Shown here in pieces: positions 28,027 to 36,846 of a stretch of 64,000 bases of DNA. Each line of letters starts with the position of its first letter. Positions within the stretch are counted from its first letter, which is position 1. The notes under the pieces were generated by a model. That model had not been told where the DNA came from. It was given only the letters and a program-made list of their open reading frames with translations, and ran no database searches. The stretch is from JBASEY01 sp964404285. Lineage in GTDB: Bacteria > CSSED10-310. Made by a program: the position numbers and the translations under genes. The DNA is taken from NCBI GenBank assembly GCA_964404285.1, contig CAYOJK010000013.1, positions 4,250-68,249 of the forward strand, written 5' to 3'.

Positions 28027-29676
28027 ATGATCGTATGTACAATTAAAAAACGCTTGCGGATGATGCGATTAACACTGATTTTATTTGTCCTGTTGTGTTC
28101 CGGTTGTGCTTGTAAACTAATTAGTGAGCAACCGCAGCCTGTTCGCAATGTTATTTTGATTATCGGTGATGGGATGGGTTACCCGGCAGTGGGTCTATTG
28201 CGCAGTTATGCCAGATATGCGCCGGAATCCATCTACAGCGCGCAAAACGGTGTCTGTTGGCTGGAACAGGTAGCGGTAAATGGGCGCCAATATATTCAAT
28301 TTACTGAACCTTATGGAGCGCTAATAACTGATTCCGCGGCATCCGGAACGCAATTGGCCGGGGGTAAGCCGGCGTTAACCGGCGTCATCGGTGGCGACCA
28401 TCAGGGCAATCCGGTTCAAACGGCGCTGGAAGCAGCAAAAAAAAATGGTAAAACGACAGCGCTAGTCTCAGATACCAGAATTACACATGCCACACCCGCG
28501 GTTTTTGCCGCTCATGTTCCGGATCGTGGTATGGAAGACACGATTGCTGAACAGCTTATCCTGTCTGAGACGCGACCGGATATCATGTTTTCCGCCGGAT
28601 TGCATAATTTTTTGCCGCAATCGTTTAATGATCCGGAATCCGATATCCGTCAGCAGTTAGTCGATAAATGGAATATCGATCCTCGTGTCCGTTCAAAACG
28701 AACTGATGACCGTGATTTGCTAGCCGAGGCAGTAACGGTTGGACAATACACGGTTATTTTAGATAAAAATGGTCTTGAAGCTGTAGATAAGCCACCAGTA
28801 TTAGGTCTTTTCGGCTCATCCGGCATGCCGGACGCCATTGTCGAAAAACAGGAACGGGACAATCCTTCCAGACAATGGCCGACTCTGGACGAGATGACGC
28901 TTCGCGCCCTGGAACTGGCCTCTGCGAATCCGAAAGGTTTTTTCTTGATGGTCGAAGCCGGCCAGATCGACTGGGCAGCGCATTATAACGATGCCGGGAT
29001 GCTGTTGAATGAAATGATCCGATTGGACCGTGTTGTCGAGACGGTTTACACTTGGGCAGAAGGCCGTGACGACACCGTTATCATCATAACGGCGGATCAT
29101 GATACCGGTGGTTATGCGATGGCTTATTCAAATGCTCTCAATCCACCTGAGCCAGTTGTCTTGCCGGGTTCACTTTTTTCCAATCGTGAGTATGTACCCA
29201 CTAGTAATTACGGTGATTACGCTGTTTTAGACACGTTATATAATCAACCAATCGGCTATTCTGAGTTGATTTATGAGTTTCTGCTGCTCGGTGAAGCTGA
29301 GCGCACCCCTGATTCGTTGGCCGCATTGGCGGATGAACGACTGGGTATCACGCTCTCCCCCACCGACGCCGAACGGATTTTGAGAGAACGGCCGGATCCA
29401 TTTGCACGTAACCGTAACACCCAAACTGACATCCGTATGGTACCGGACATGGGTGATAGTCAGATTTATTATAGAGGGACTATCAGGATGCTGTGTGGTT
29501 TACTGGCGCGCAAGACCGGCATTGATAAAAATATCACGTGGTCATGTGGAACGCATACGGCGGCTCCGGTGCCGTTGATCGTGCTCGGCCCTGAATCAGC
29601 GCAGGATTTATTTTCGTCGGTGATGCATTCGACGGATACCGGAAGAGCGATGATCCGTTTGGTCAGCGCTGAGTGA
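28027..29676 (+). CDS. Alkaline phosphatase (PhoA superfamily), lipoprotein
   Basis: 549 residues. AAGGTGG precedes the ATG. The lipoprotein signal ends LLCSGC (Cys27). Metal and nucleophile motifs are VILIIGDGMG (Asp48) and the catalytic TDSAASGTQLAGGKP (Ser103). Further ligands lie in EAGQIDWAAH, ITADHDTGG and CGTHTAAPVPLIVLG. It hydrolyses phosphate monoesters outside the cytoplasm. It is longer than E. coli PhoA (about 450) because of an extra segment of ~100 residues between the ITADHDTGG and CGTHTAAP motifs (about 365-495). Monocistronic. No Pho box could be assigned. Confidence 0.92.
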   Translation: MIVCTIKKRLRMMRLTLILFVLLCSGCACKLISEQPQPVRNVILIIGDGMGYPAVGLLRSYARYAPESIYSAQNGVCWLEQVAVNGRQYIQFTEPYGALITDSAASGTQLAGGKPALTGVIGGDHQGNPVQTALEAAKKNGKTTALVSDTRITHATPAVFAAHVPDRGMEDTIAEQLILSETRPDIMFSAGLHNFLPQSFNDPESDIRQQLVDKWNIDPRVRSKRTDDRDLLAEAVTVGQYTVILDKNGLEAVDKPPVLGLFGSSGMPDAIVEKQERDNPSRQWPTLDEMTLRALELASANPKGFFLMVEAGQIDWAAHYNDAGMLLNEMIRLDRVVETVYTWAEGRDDTVIIITADHDTGGYAMAYSNALNPPEPVVLPGSLFSNREYVPTSNYGDYAVLDTLYNQPIGYSELIYEFLLLGEAERTPDSLAALADERLGITLSPTDAERILRERPDPFARNRNTQTDIRMVPDMGDSQIYYRGTIRMLCGLLARKTGIDKNITWSCGTHTAAPVPLIVLGPESAQDLFSSVMHSTDTGRAMIRLVSAE

Positions 29677-29860
29677 AGAGATTCGGCGTATTGGAGTGTA
29701 GAAGATTAAGCTTTGTATCGAAAACTCAAAAACAACCAGGACATAAGCGATAAAATCAGGATTTGGTTTAGCCGAATAGGAGAATAAAACATCTTGACCT
29801 GGTGATTCCGATGTGGTTTATTCATACCGCTACGATTGTAAGGAACGATCGATAGCAGGC

Positions 29861-29933
29861 GCCAATGTAGCTCAGATGGCAGAGCAGCTGATTCGTAATC
29901 AGCAGGTCAGGGGTTCGAGTCCCCTCATTGGCT
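29861..29933 (+). tRNA. tRNA-Thr (anticodon CGT)
   Basis: 73 nt. The acceptor stem is GCCAATG/CATTGGC with discriminator T. The anticodon stem is GCTGA/TCAGC around the loop TTCGTAA (CGT at 29894-29896, reading ACG). The T arm is AGGGG-TTCGAGT-CCCCT. No CCA is encoded. It lies at the border between conserved genes and the accessory half of the window. Confidence 0.95.
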
Positions 29934-29982
29934 TCAATAAAGTCAAAGGCGGTTGGGTGTCTTTTATTATACGGTTTTTTCT

Positions 29983-31671
29983 TTATTTATTTACTTTTTT
30001 TCTCTTCCCATATTGTACCAGCAAATCAAAGATTTTACTCCGACCTTCGTATGATGCCCATTTTATGGCAGTCCAACCCTCGTTATCTTGTATATTTACA
30101 TCAGCGCCCTTGTTTAATAAAAGCTTGACAACATCGAGTAAACCTAATCTTGATGCCCACATTAGGGCGGTTTTACCGTCATTGTCTTGTATATTCACCT
30201 CAGCATCGTTGTCTAACAGCAGCTTAACAACATCATGATGACCACGCAATGTCGCCAATATAAGGGCAGTATCATTGTAGTTATTTTTCATATTAACATC
30301 AGCGCCGCTGTCTAACAGGCGCTTGACAACGTCACTATAACCATACATCGATGCCGACATCAGGGCAGTTGTACCATCTTTATCTTGTATATTCGCATCA
30401 GCGCCGTTGTCTAACAGGCGCTTAACGACGTCAAGATGACCGCCGTTTAACGCCAACATTAAGGCAGTAAAACCTTTGTTAGTTTGTACGTTCACGTCTG
30501 CGTCGATGCTTAATAAAAGCTTAACAAGACTGAGTTTACCATCCTGTGATGCATAGATTAGGGCAGTGCGATAGTAGTCATTTTGTAAATCTACTTCTGC
30601 GCCGTTGTCTAATAGAAGCTTAGCGATGTCAAGATGACCGCCCCTTAATGCCGACATTAGGGCGCTAAAATCTTGATTACTTTTCATATTCACATCTGCG
30701 CCGTAGTCTAATAAAAGCTTAACAACGTCAATACGGCCACGGTTTGATGCCAACATCAGGGCATTATGACCACTGTTAGTTTTCATATTTACATTAGCGT
30801 CCCCGTTTAGCAAAAGTTTGACAACATCAGAATGACCAAACTGGGATGCCCATGTCAGGGTGCTATCTCCAAAGTTATTTTGCATATTTACATCTGCGCC
30901 GAAGTCCAATAAAAGCTTAGCAACATCAATGTGTTCACTTCTTAAGGCCGATATTAAGGCAGTGCTACCAAATTTATCTTGCATATTCATATCAGCGCTC
31001 TTATTTAACAATTGCTTAACTATGTCAAGATGGCCATTGTCTGATGCAAACAGTAGGGCTGTATAACCGCCGTTATCTTGAATATTCACCTCAGCGCCCT
31101 TGTTTATTAAAAGCTTGACAATGTCATGGCGCCCCATCATCGATGCCCCCATTAAGGCAGTAGAACCGTTGTTATCTTTCATATTCACATCAGCGCCGCT
31201 GTCTAACAGTAACTTAACAATGTCAAGATGGTCATTGCCTGATGCAAACAGTAGGGCTGTATAACCGCCGTTATCTTGAATATTCACGTCAGCGTCCTTG
31301 TTTAATAAAAGCTTGACAATGTCATGGCGCCCCATCATCGATGCCCCCATTAAGGCAGTAGAACCGTTGTTATCTTTCATATTCACATCAGCGCCGCTGT
31401 CTAACAGTAACTTAACAATGTCATGATGACCCAATAGTGATGCCGACATCAGGTCAGTAGAACCGTGGCTGTTATCTTGTATATTCACCTCGGTACCGTC
31501 TGACGAAACGGTTTCAATACCTGGCAGGTTACCGAGCCGTCTAGCTGATGTCATTCTTTTGCTTGCTTCACTACCTTCATGTTTTGTTTCTCTGCCAAGA
31601 GTGCCGGATACAAAGGTAAACAAGGCTATTGCGAGCAACACCGCTGTTTTGAAGCTCTTTAATGTGCACAT
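29983..31671 (-). CDS. Exported ankyrin-repeat protein (15 repeats)
   Basis: 562 residues. A signal peptide (SFKTAVLLAIALFTFVSG) is followed by a short charged linker and fifteen 33-residue ankyrin repeats of the form TALMxAS..GHxDIVKLLLxxGADVN. The repeats continue to the C-terminus. Repeats 2-3 and 4-5 are nearly identical at DNA level (198-bp offset around 31040 and 31238), so the array has grown recently by duplication. AGGAGG precedes the ATG. Ankyrin stacks bind proteins, so this is a periplasmic or secreted binding protein. A paralogue with the same leader and promoter lies at 35934-36515. Confidence 0.9.
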   Translation of the reverse strand: MCTLKSFKTAVLLAIALFTFVSGTLGRETKHEGSEASKRMTSARRLGNLPGIETVSSDGTEVNIQDNSHGSTDLMSASLLGHHDIVKLLLDSGADVNMKDNNGSTALMGASMMGRHDIVKLLLNKDADVNIQDNGGYTALLFASGNDHLDIVKLLLDSGADVNMKDNNGSTALMGASMMGRHDIVKLLINKGAEVNIQDNGGYTALLFASDNGHLDIVKQLLNKSADMNMQDKFGSTALISALRSEHIDVAKLLLDFGADVNMQNNFGDSTLTWASQFGHSDVVKLLLNGDANVNMKTNSGHNALMLASNRGRIDVVKLLLDYGADVNMKSNQDFSALMSALRGGHLDIAKLLLDNGAEVDLQNDYYRTALIYASQDGKLSLVKLLLSIDADVNVQTNKGFTALMLALNGGHLDVVKRLLDNGADANIQDKDGTTALMSASMYGYSDVVKRLLDSGADVNMKNNYNDTALILATLRGHHDVVKLLLDNDAEVNIQDNDGKTALMWASRLGLLDVVKLLLNKGADVNIQDNEGWTAIKWASYEGRSKIFDLLVQYGKRKKVNK

Positions 31672-31697
31672 ATTACAGCCTCCTGTTTTCGTGGATT

Positions 31698-31725
31698 ATC
31701 TTATATCTCCCTTAGCCTATGTCAA
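31698..31725 (-). promoter_or_regulatory. Probable promoter of the large ankyrin gene
   Basis: On the - strand a perfect TTGACA (31720-31725) is followed after 16 bp by TAAGAT (31698-31703). The same arrangement precedes the second ankyrin gene. Confidence 0.6.
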
Positions 31726-32423
31726 CAACTTTGCCTACTGCGGTCATTTACGATGGATTTCCTTATGTGGAACTTGACTTTCTGCAACAAAGATCCCACT
31801 AATTTCAAGGAGTATTTACTGTCGGGTTTGTGGCTTCATTTTGAGGATGTGTATATTTTGGTCGAGATTAGCGTGTTGACATTATCATACAACACAAAAA
31901 TTTCGTATTTTCATGACATAAATATTACACATATTCAATTGCTTTAATCTTTTTTAGAAGAGCAAAATAACCGGTATTTTTGCATTTTTCGGATACAATT
32001 ATTAATCTTGTTTTTCATTTAACCATTCAAAATAGGTATTCAGCCCAAATCAAACTCCTAGACATTCGTCTTTCTTGACATCCCAACTCCATTGAAAAAT
32101 AATTATTAGTAAAACGTTATCATTGGGATATTAAGAACTTGTGGGAATACCAGATTGAGTTCGTAAGCTATAGCAAAGGGGTGGGGGCAGCGCTGATTTG
32201 CGCTTTATATATTTGATGCAGGCGTAAATACTCTTTTATTTACAAACTGATTTCTGAGCCATATTGCAGAATTGGGTGATCACGAAATGGATGTTGAAAA
32301 AATGGTCTCAGAGACTTGACCTAATAATAGGTTTTCTTTATGCTAAATCTATGAAAAGAATAAAAGGCTTTTTATACAAGCGCCTTGTTTTATTGGTTAT
32401 ACAATTCAAGAAGGGGAATCATT
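31726..32423. other. AT-rich spacer between ankyrin and Kelch genes
   Basis: About 700 bases upstream of both divergent genes. It contains stretches such as TTGACATTATCATAC, but no gene, RNA or interspersed element that I recognise. GAAGGGG near 32410 is the ribosome binding site of the next gene. Confidence 0.5.
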
Positions 32424-35400
32424 ATGAGAAAAATATTTATGGTAACGTTGCTGGGGGTGTTGCTTACTCCAGTTTTATCGGCACAAATAAACATGACCAT
32501 AGGTAGCGCCGAGTGTTTACCGGTGGTAGATGGCTTACCCTGGCAGCATAGATGGGACTACAGCGAGGCCCATTATGGTATCCCTTCGTCGGCTTTAGCG
32601 CCTATATCAGGGACGTATCCGATCACTATCGATAAAATCGGCTGGGTTTACTGCACCAGTGAACTACTGACAGAAAATTATTCGTTGAATATCTACATGG
32701 ATGAAGCGCCGGATACTTACGATCTGGGTAGCTTATGCACAACGCCATACAACAATACGAATTTGGTTGCATCCGGAAAAACGTTAACGGAAACAAGCCC
32801 GTATGTCTTCATGTTGACGTTGGATACGCCGTTTATCTATACACCAGGCAATGCGCTGATCATCTCTGTTTGCGATACTTTAACAGGACATACAGATAAT
32901 TTTCCGTGCTGGGCTGCAAATTGGTTTACCGGCAATGGTTTTTTCCGCTCCAGTGACTCGATCGCCAATGATTGTGACATGTTAACCGATGAAGGCGACT
33001 ATAACGAATGTACAAACTCGTGGGCAACGACGGTTTTCTCATGCGCTTCCACCGGAAATGTTTATGAACTTGAAATGCTGTCTCCCGATGGAATCGACGG
33101 AGCGACCGGGACAGTGGAACCAGCGCCCGACGTTCACTCATTTTTCGAAGGAGCATCTATATCTATCGCTGCTTACCCTGCTTTCGCTTCAGATTTTGAT
33201 TACTGGGAACTCGATGGAGCCTGGTTCTCGGGTGAGCTGGAGGAAACAGTACTGATGGACGCTGATCACACCCTTCAGGCGTTTTTCAAACCGACCACAG
33301 CTCTGAGTTTGCCGTTCAGTGAAGATTTTTCAGGTGTTCCAGAAGGAGAGTTACCGGCTAATTGGACAGAAGCCCCTAGTCATTCTTATTGTGGTGTTAG
33401 CAATACGAATGAAGCCGGCGGTATCACGCCTGAAATGAAGTTTAGCCCCTCCACTTTCCTTTTTAACTCAATTCGCTTGATCACCCCGAAAATCGACGGG
33501 AACGCAGTTCCTGATATTCTTTTGACTTTCAAACACTTTACCGCATGCGCTTCTAGCTCCCCATTTCATTTGCACGTTCAGACATCGATTGACAACGGCG
33601 TGACCTGGGTTAATCGCTATAGTCTTGAAGTACAGCAAAATATAGGGCCGGAGACTGTTACAATTGAACTCGATGACCTGGTCGGCAAAGAATTCCATGT
33701 TTCCTTTGTTTTTGACGGGTTTGTTGTGAATTCATCAAAATGGCACATCGATGATGTCGTTATAATTAGTGATTACAAAGGTCTGTTGAAAGGTGTGGTC
33801 ACGAATGATCGGGAACCTATTGAAGGCGCAGTTATAACTGTTGTTGAAACAGGGATTTCTGCTGTGACAGGACCGACTGGGGAATATGAGCTTCGACACA
33901 GGGAGGGAAATTTTACCATCGAGTGCAAAGCTCCTGGTCATTATAGCGAGATCGCTCCGGCTGTCGAGATAATTAAAAACGATGTGGTTTACCTGGATTT
34001 CTGCTTAACCTATCCGTTGGCGAATATTCACCCGACGAGCTTTTCCGTTGAACAGTATCTTGGCGAATCAACCGATGAATACCTGTATGTGGAGAACATC
34101 GGAACGGGTCCGCTCGATTTTAGAATCAATATCGATTACTCGAACAAAAAAAGAAGTTCGCGGGGCATTGGAGACTGGTTGGCGTTGTCGCCGATTGCCA
34201 CATTAGTTGATAGCCCTTCGAGCTGTTTTGGCGATGGTAAATTTTTTGTGATTGGAGGAACAGTTGCCGGCGCTCAAACAATATTCAATGCTATCCAAAT
34301 CTATGATACGCTGCTGGGCACATGGTCGGAAAGTTCTCCTATGATAGAGCCGGTTTATAACTCCGTCGCAGAGTATTATGAGGGGAAGGTATATGTCATC
34401 GGTGGAACTACCTCGGTTCTTTTTCAAACTTCGGACACTGTTCAGATTTATGATGTCTCATCCGATACCTGGTCAAAGGGGGCGAGCATGCCGACACCAC
34501 GCACAGGCGCTTCTAGTGGTTTGATCGACGGAAAAATTTATTCGCTCTGTGGTTCCACCAGCAGCGCTTACCCACCAGAAAACGTCGCGTATGAGTATGA
34601 TATTGCCGATAATACCTGGGCAACTCTCACCAGTGGACCGATTGGAGGTGAAACAGTTATTTCGCACGGCGGCGGATGTGCCTTCAACGGTAGAATTTAT
34701 GTCGGTGGCCATCCCGCTACCTACAACCAGTTTTATGAATTTGACCCGGCGGGTGGTGGAGCCTGGACGGCCAAAGCGATGATACCTGATGATCTGGGCG
34801 GTTATAAGCTACGTATGGTAGGCCTTGAAACGGAAGGCTTCATCTTGGCTGTAGGCAGCTACGACGATGACGATGGGCCCACCGGCTCGACATGGAGCTA
34901 TGATCCTGAAACAGACACCTGGACAAATCTCGATAAACCCATGACAACAGCAGTTGTAGGCGGCGCATGCGCTGCTGGATACGGCAAAATCTATTATTAT
35001 GGCGGATACGGCAGAAGTGATCATCTTGAACCCGCTCCGTTTATGATGAACACGTTTTATGATCCTTTTTGGTTATCAGCAGATATCATTTGGGGAAGTG
35101 TCGATCCGGGTGATGCCAAAATTGTGACATTGACGTTCGATGCCGATGAGGTGTCGTTGCCTGGCATGTACTCCACCGAACTGGCGATCATTCACAATAC
35201 CGATGATGGAACCCTATTGACAATTCCTGCGACAATGCTTGTCAAATCAGGGTGTGACTATCTGGGAAGCCGTTTGGCGATTTCCCAAGAAGACCCGTTC
35301 CGAGCCGGCGACATGTTCTGGCTGAAATGCCATGTCTGCAACAATACCGTTGCTCCGATGCAACAGATTGCAACAGCGGTAGTACTCGGCGTGTACGGCG

Positions 35401-35618
35401 AGTTCTGGTTCTGGCCGGGATGGAGCCAGGATTTTGACCTGGAATATCATGATTATCTGCCAGGCCTGACGGAAATACAGGTGTTTGAATTTATCTGGCC
35501 GGATGTCCAAGGAACAGCTCTCGGTCTCGAATTTTACAGCGGCCTGATCAACGCGGAAATGAACGATTTGATTGGAGAATACGGTTATCTGACGTTTGGA
35601 TATACGACTTCCAATTAA
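32424..35618 (+). CDS. Large secreted Kelch-repeat/adhesin-like protein
   Basis: 1064 residues from the ATG at 32424. An earlier TTG at 32385 has no Shine-Dalgarno site, while GAAGGGG precedes 32424. Order: signal peptide (RKIFMVTLLGVLLTPVLSA); beta-rich N-domain; InlB-like segment (FDYWELDGAWFSG); jelly-roll region (LPFSEDFSGVPEGELPANW); carboxypeptidase-regulatory-like domain; then about five Kelch repeats (for example KVYVIGGTTSV, KIYSLCGSTSS, KIYYYGGYGRSD). A BACON/Ig-like domain (GDAKIVTLTFDADEVSLPG) follows, and then a C-terminal beta domain with VYGEFWFWPGWSQDFDLEYH. That last domain resembles the N-domain of several FGE-like proteins downstream. Probably a surface glycan- or protein-binding protein. 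Paralogue of the left-edge gene. Confidence 0.85.
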   Translation: MRKIFMVTLLGVLLTPVLSAQINMTIGSAECLPVVDGLPWQHRWDYSEAHYGIPSSALAPISGTYPITIDKIGWVYCTSELLTENYSLNIYMDEAPDTYDLGSLCTTPYNNTNLVASGKTLTETSPYVFMLTLDTPFIYTPGNALIISVCDTLTGHTDNFPCWAANWFTGNGFFRSSDSIANDCDMLTDEGDYNECTNSWATTVFSCASTGNVYELEMLSPDGIDGATGTVEPAPDVHSFFEGASISIAAYPAFASDFDYWELDGAWFSGELEETVLMDADHTLQAFFKPTTALSLPFSEDFSGVPEGELPANWTEAPSHSYCGVSNTNEAGGITPEMKFSPSTFLFNSIRLITPKIDGNAVPDILLTFKHFTACASSSPFHLHVQTSIDNGVTWVNRYSLEVQQNIGPETVTIELDDLVGKEFHVSFVFDGFVVNSSKWHIDDVVIISDYKGLLKGVVTNDREPIEGAVITVVETGISAVTGPTGEYELRHREGNFTIECKAPGHYSEIAPAVEIIKNDVVYLDFCLTYPLANIHPTSFSVEQYLGESTDEYLYVENIGTGPLDFRINIDYSNKKRSSRGIGDWLALSPIATLVDSPSSCFGDGKFFVIGGTVAGAQTIFNAIQIYDTLLGTWSESSPMIEPVYNSVAEYYEGKVYVIGGTTSVLFQTSDTVQIYDVSSDTWSKGASMPTPRTGASSGLIDGKIYSLCGSTSSAYPPENVAYEYDIADNTWATLTSGPIGGETVISHGGGCAFNGRIYVGGHPATYNQFYEFDPAGGGAWTAKAMIPDDLGGYKLRMVGLETEGFILAVGSYDDDDGPTGSTWSYDPETDTWTNLDKPMTTAVVGGACAAGYGKIYYYGGYGRSDHLEPAPFMMNTFYDPFWLSADIIWGSVDPGDAKIVTLTFDADEVSLPGMYSTELAIIHNTDDGTLLTIPATMLVKSGCDYLGSRLAISQEDPFRAGDMFWLKCHVCNNTVAPMQQIATAVVLGVYGEFWFWPGWSQDFDLEYHDYLPGLTEIQVFEFIWPDVQGTALGLEFYSGLINAEMNDLIGEYGYLTFGYTTSN

Positions 35619-35933
35619 CACATGACATTCGGGTATACGACTTCCAATTAACACAAACAGAATCGTGGTATTCAGGAAAGATTAGCGCAATCAGCGCAGC
35701 TTTGGCGCTCTTGCCGTCCACCACTACCGCCTGAGAACTCTTTGACACAGAGGTGACACCTTGGCATCCTCCAAAGTGGGGAAAACTTAATGGCTATTCA
35801 CAAATGGTCGTTCAAGTGCGAATGCTACGCAAGAGGTTGTTAACCGCCTTTCGCATATAGATATGGTTAGTCGGGGAGATTTCCAGGGTGAATCAGTTAT
35901 TAATTGAGCGTCCTCTTTTACCCGACCATTTCC
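35619..35933. repeat. Spacer with a duplicated gene end
   Basis: A ~33-bp unit (TGACrTTyGGrTATACGACT then TCCAATTAACACA) occurs twice, at about 35590-35622 and 35625-35656. It covers the last codons and stop of the upstream gene and ends like the interspersed element. The rest shows no gene. Confidence 0.6.
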
Positions 35934-36515
35934 TTATCTGTTAGCTCCATGTTGTCTAAGAAGATCAACAACGTCAAGATGATCTTTCTCTGATGCCTTC
36001 ATTAGGGCAGTTTCACCGAATCTATCTTGTATATCCACGTCAGCGCCTTTATCTAACAATTGCTTAACGACTTCAAGGCGCCCAACTCTTGATGCCCACA
36101 TAAGGGCAGTAGAATCGTCGTCATCTTTCATATTCACATCAGCGCGGTTGTTTAACAAAAGCTTAACAACGTCAAGATGACCTTTCCCTGATGCCCACAT
36201 AAGGGCAGTGTTACCTATTTTGTTTTTCATATTCACACCAGCGCCGTTGTCCAACAAAAGCTTAGCAACGTCAAGATGACCTTTCGATGATGCCCACATA
36301 AGGGCAGTAAAACCTATGTTATCCTGTATATTTACACTAGCGCCATCAGATAAAGCGGTTTTAACGCCTGCCAAGCTACCGTTCCGTGCAGCATCGAACA
36401 ATCTTTCACTTGCTTTTATAATATATCGTGTTTCTCTGCCAGGAGAACAGGACACAATGGTAAAGAGCGCTATTAAGAGCAACACGGCTGTTTTGTAACT
36501 CTTTAATGGACACAT
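35934..36515 (-). CDS. Ankyrin-repeat lipoprotein (small paralogue)
   Basis: 193 residues. The signal (SYKTAVLLLIALFTIVSC) ends in a lipobox with Cys, unlike the larger paralogue, where the Cys is lost. Four complete 33-residue ankyrin repeats plus a partial first one follow (TALMWASSKGHLDVAKLLLD). AGGGGG precedes the ATG. Upstream sequence matches the large ankyrin gene for about 80 bp, including its promoter. Likely anchored in a membrane, facing the periplasm, as a protein-binding module. Confidence 0.88.
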   Translation of the reverse strand: MCPLKSYKTAVLLLIALFTIVSCSPGRETRYIIKASERLFDAARNGSLAGVKTALSDGASVNIQDNIGFTALMWASSKGHLDVAKLLLDNGAGVNMKNKIGNTALMWASGKGHLDVVKLLLNNRADVNMKDDDDSTALMWASRVGRLEVVKQLLDKGADVDIQDRFGETALMKASEKDHLDVVDLLRQHGANR

Positions 36516-36541
36516 ATTACATCCCCCTATTTACCTGGATT

Positions 36542-36569
36542 ATCTTATATCTCCCCCGGCCTATGTCAA
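36542..36569 (-). promoter_or_regulatory. Probable promoter of the small ankyrin gene
   Basis: TTGACA (36564-36569), 16-bp spacer, TAAGAT (36542-36547) on the - strand. Near-identical to the promoter of the larger paralogue. Confidence 0.6.
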
Positions 36570-36846
36570 CAACTTTGCCTATTGCGGTCATTTACGATTA
36601 TAAATTGGAAGTCTGTCCCCGAAAAAATCAACCAAAAATCCAAATACGTACAGCCAGCTCATATCTGCGCCATCTGCGTAATCTGTGGATGAAAAAAAGG
36701 TCTCCTAATGGCTGGAACAATCTAAATCCTATCGTTGATCTTAACGTTATTCGCGTCCATTCACGTTCATTCGCGGTTAATAAAAACAGCATTCATAGAT
36801 TGCGTGAAAACCACGCCCGACAGCGTTCGGTTCTGGAGAGCACACA
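36570..36846. repeat. Repeat-bearing spacer
   Basis: Holds an inverted interspersed element near 36604 (TTGGAAGTCTGTCCCC) and the CGTTCATTCGCGGTTAATAA motif found downstream of most FGE-like genes. Confidence 0.6.

Noticed and set aside
29861..29933. tRNA-Thr as integration site of a genomic island covering 30-62 kb
   Set aside because: No integrase is visible and I found no repeat of the tRNA 3' end at the far side of the accessory region.
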